Below are positions 13,813-14,801 of a stretch of DNA of 14,801 nucleotides, one piece after another. Position numbers and translations under genes: made by a program. The notes beneath the pieces are model-generated. The model saw only the letters and a list, made by a program, of their open reading frames with translations, ran no database searches and had not been told where the DNA came from. Positions within the stretch are counted from its first letter, which is position 1. Each line of letters opens with the position of its first letter. Source of the DNA: JAHIJO01 sp964486075 (GTDB lineage Bacteria; Verrucomicrobiota; Kiritimatiellia; JAAZAB01); NCBI GenBank assembly GCA_964486075.1, contig CAZALU010000078.1, positions 1 to 14,801 of the forward strand. The letters run 5' to 3'.

Positions 13813-14652
13813 TCAGGTGCTGCCCCTCCACAACCAGGTCAAAGATTCAGGCAGGATGGCGCCGCCATGCCGGCCATTGTGTTCGCCGTCGCCATAATCA
13901 AGGCAATAGTCGTAGCCCGTGAAGTTCAGCGCCGCCGCCATTCCCAGGTTCGCCAGCGGCCAGTTCCCCCATCCGACGTCGAGATCGTTGGAGCCGGCTT
14001 GGAGGAAAACACGGATCGGCTTGCGCGAGGTGCTGCGGACCAAGGACGGGTAGACATGCCCGCCGCGGATGTTGGCGAAACTGCCCACGTGGCTGAGCAC
14101 CTTCCCGAAAGCATCCGGACGTTCCCACGCCACCGTCCAGGAACAGATTCCCCCAGAACTCATGCCGCAGATGGCCCGGTCGGCAGGATTCGAGGTCAAC
14201 CGCTGCATTTTATTGACGGCCGGCAGGATCTCCTCCAGCAGAAAACGGGCATAGCGGTCGCTGAGCGTGTCGTATTCGATACTGCGCTGACTGCCGTCGT
14301 GACCCGGCGGCGGCGGAACACCCAGCACCGTCCCGGGGTTGACGAAAACACCAACGGTCACGGGCATTTTTTTCTGGTGGATCAGGTTGTCGAACACAAC
14401 TGGAACCCGAAACTCACCCTCCTCGTTGACGTAAAGACCGCCATCCTGAAACACCATCACGCAGGCTGGGGAATCGGCTTCGGCCTGCGCCGGGACATAC
14501 GCCCAGAAATCGCGTTGCGTTCCGGGGAAAATCGCACTGCGCCATTCGTGCTTCGTGACGGCGCCGCGCGGCACCCCCTGCTGGCGTTTGGAATCGGCGC
14601 TCAAGACGTACGGTCCGGGCCTGGGTTCGGGTATGATAAATTTTTTCGGCAT
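13813..14652 (-). CDS. Putative esterase, alpha/beta-hydrolase (esterase D/CE1-like)
   Basis: A 279-residue protein of the putative esterase family that includes feruloyl and acetyl-xylan esterases, enterochelin esterase-like enzymes and S-formylglutathione hydrolase. The nucleophile elbow GMSSGG places Ser165 in GxSxG. An acidic residue in LQAGSNDLDVGWGNWP (D223 or D225) and a histidine in DYGDGEHNGRHGG (H258 or H262) complete a likely triad. The oxyanion-loop region VFQDGGLYVNEEG at 68-79 is typical. No signal peptide is seen, so the protein should be cytoplasmic with this start, which has GGAG about 8 bases upstream. It is upstream of the FAD oxidase on the same strand, but a 174-base repeat-filled gap argues against tight coupling. 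The substrate is unknown; a sugar ester is plausible but only inferred. Confidence 0.85.
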   Translation of the reverse strand: MPKKFIIPEPRPGPYVLSADSKRQQGVPRGAVTKHEWRSAIFPGTQRDFWAYVPAQAEADSPACVMVFQDGGLYVNEEGEFRVPVVFDNLIHQKKMPVTVGVFVNPGTVLGVPPPPGHDGSQRSIEYDTLSDRYARFLLEEILPAVNKMQRLTSNPADRAICGMSSGGICSWTVAWERPDAFGKVLSHVGSFANIRGGHVYPSLVRSTSRKPIRVFLQAGSNDLDVGWGNWPLANLGMAAALNFTGYDYCLDYGDGEHNGRHGGAILPESLTWLWRGST

Positions 14653-14719
14653 AATGACGCTCCGGGCGGTTGCCTATGCGGCGAAGCCAGTAATAGTGCC
14701 GCGACACATGCTGCCATGT

Positions 14720-14735
14720 CAAGGATCCTTCCGGA
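14720..14735 (-). other. Recurrent 16-mer with ribosome-binding-site core
   Basis: The minus strand reads TCCGGAAGGATCCTTG, matching the minus strand of 1463-1478 (TCCGAAAGGATCCTTG) at 15 of 16 positions. At 1463-1478 it provides the site for the polyferredoxin gene. Here AAGGA lies 8 bases before an ATG at 14717 that opens a 38-codon frame overlapping the esterase start in another frame (MAACVAALLLASPHRQ...). I do not call that frame a gene. Confidence 0.35.
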
Positions 14736-14801
14736 TATACCCCCCTCGCCACCGCGCCCCCATTCGACATGGTCACCGACCAGCTCTTGCAGTCACTGGC
14801 G

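Noticed and set aside
14694..14723. TTGACA near the right edge with CACTAT 18 bases downstream on the minus strand, considered as an esterase promoter.
   Set aside because: The -10 matches only three of six consensus positions and the TTGACA overlaps the recurrent 16-mer, so support is too weak.
14414..14776. A 120-codon minus-strand open frame reaching almost to the window edge.
   Set aside because: It overlaps the esterase gene in another frame for most of its length and has no motif or clear ribosome binding site.

Overview
The window looks like a piece of a moderately GC-rich bacterial chromosome with long spacers full of small dispersed repeats. The mix of DUF362/polyferredoxin proteins, Gfo/Idh/MocA oxidoreductases, glycan-active enzymes and GGTAGGGCGA-type and ATCCGTG-type intergenic repeats suggests a member of the PVC group (Kiritimatiellota, Lentisphaerota, Verrucomicrobiota or Planctomycetota). 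That placement is inference from gene content; there is no rRNA or marker gene here to settle it. No tRNA, CRISPR array, insertion sequence or phage gene was found.

Left part (1-4101, minus strand). The window opens inside a repeat (1-167) that recurs almost identically at 4609-4774. Three minus-strand genes follow, read from right to left: a Gfo/Idh/MocA oxidoreductase (4101-2824), a Tat-exported DUF362 protein (2734-1835) and a membrane polyferredoxin (1459-224) that fuses a NapH-like half to a NapG-like half. The last two are separated by a repeat cluster (1684-1833) of an inverted repeat enclosing 41-bp tandem units. They could form a redox module at the membrane.

Divergent spacer (4102-4918). 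About 800 bases with no intact gene: an ATCCGTG-family repeat, a possible coding relic on the minus strand, a GC-rich hairpin, the second copy of the long repeat, and a sequence element at 4813-4840 that also occurs upstream of the gene starting at 11707.

Middle (4919-9504, plus strand). An oligogalacturonate-lyase-like (PL22) gene and a short GH29 alpha-L-fucosidase-like gene form a two-gene operon closed by a perfect 20-bp hairpin. Then come serC (phosphoserine aminotransferase) and a putative lipoprotein with a possible LecA-like domain and a calcium-binding type-3 repeat.

Right part (9509-14652, minus strand). Reading right to left: a putative alpha/beta-hydrolase esterase, a GlcD-type FAD-linked oxidase, then a two-gene operon of a PIG-L/LmbE deacetylase and a 12-helix membrane protein resembling ANKH in the MOP superfamily. 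The last 149 bases hold no gene that can be supported.

Several genes fit a glycan-using life style (PL22, GH29, esterase, PIG-L deacetylase, Gfo/Idh/MocA, GlcD), but they lie in separate transcription units rather than in one polysaccharide locus. The most unusual signals are the shared upstream element (4813-4840 and 11739-11766), the NapH-NapG fusion with an internal twin-arginine motif, the long dispersed repeat with an open frame in one copy only, and the PIG-L/ANKH-like gene pair.
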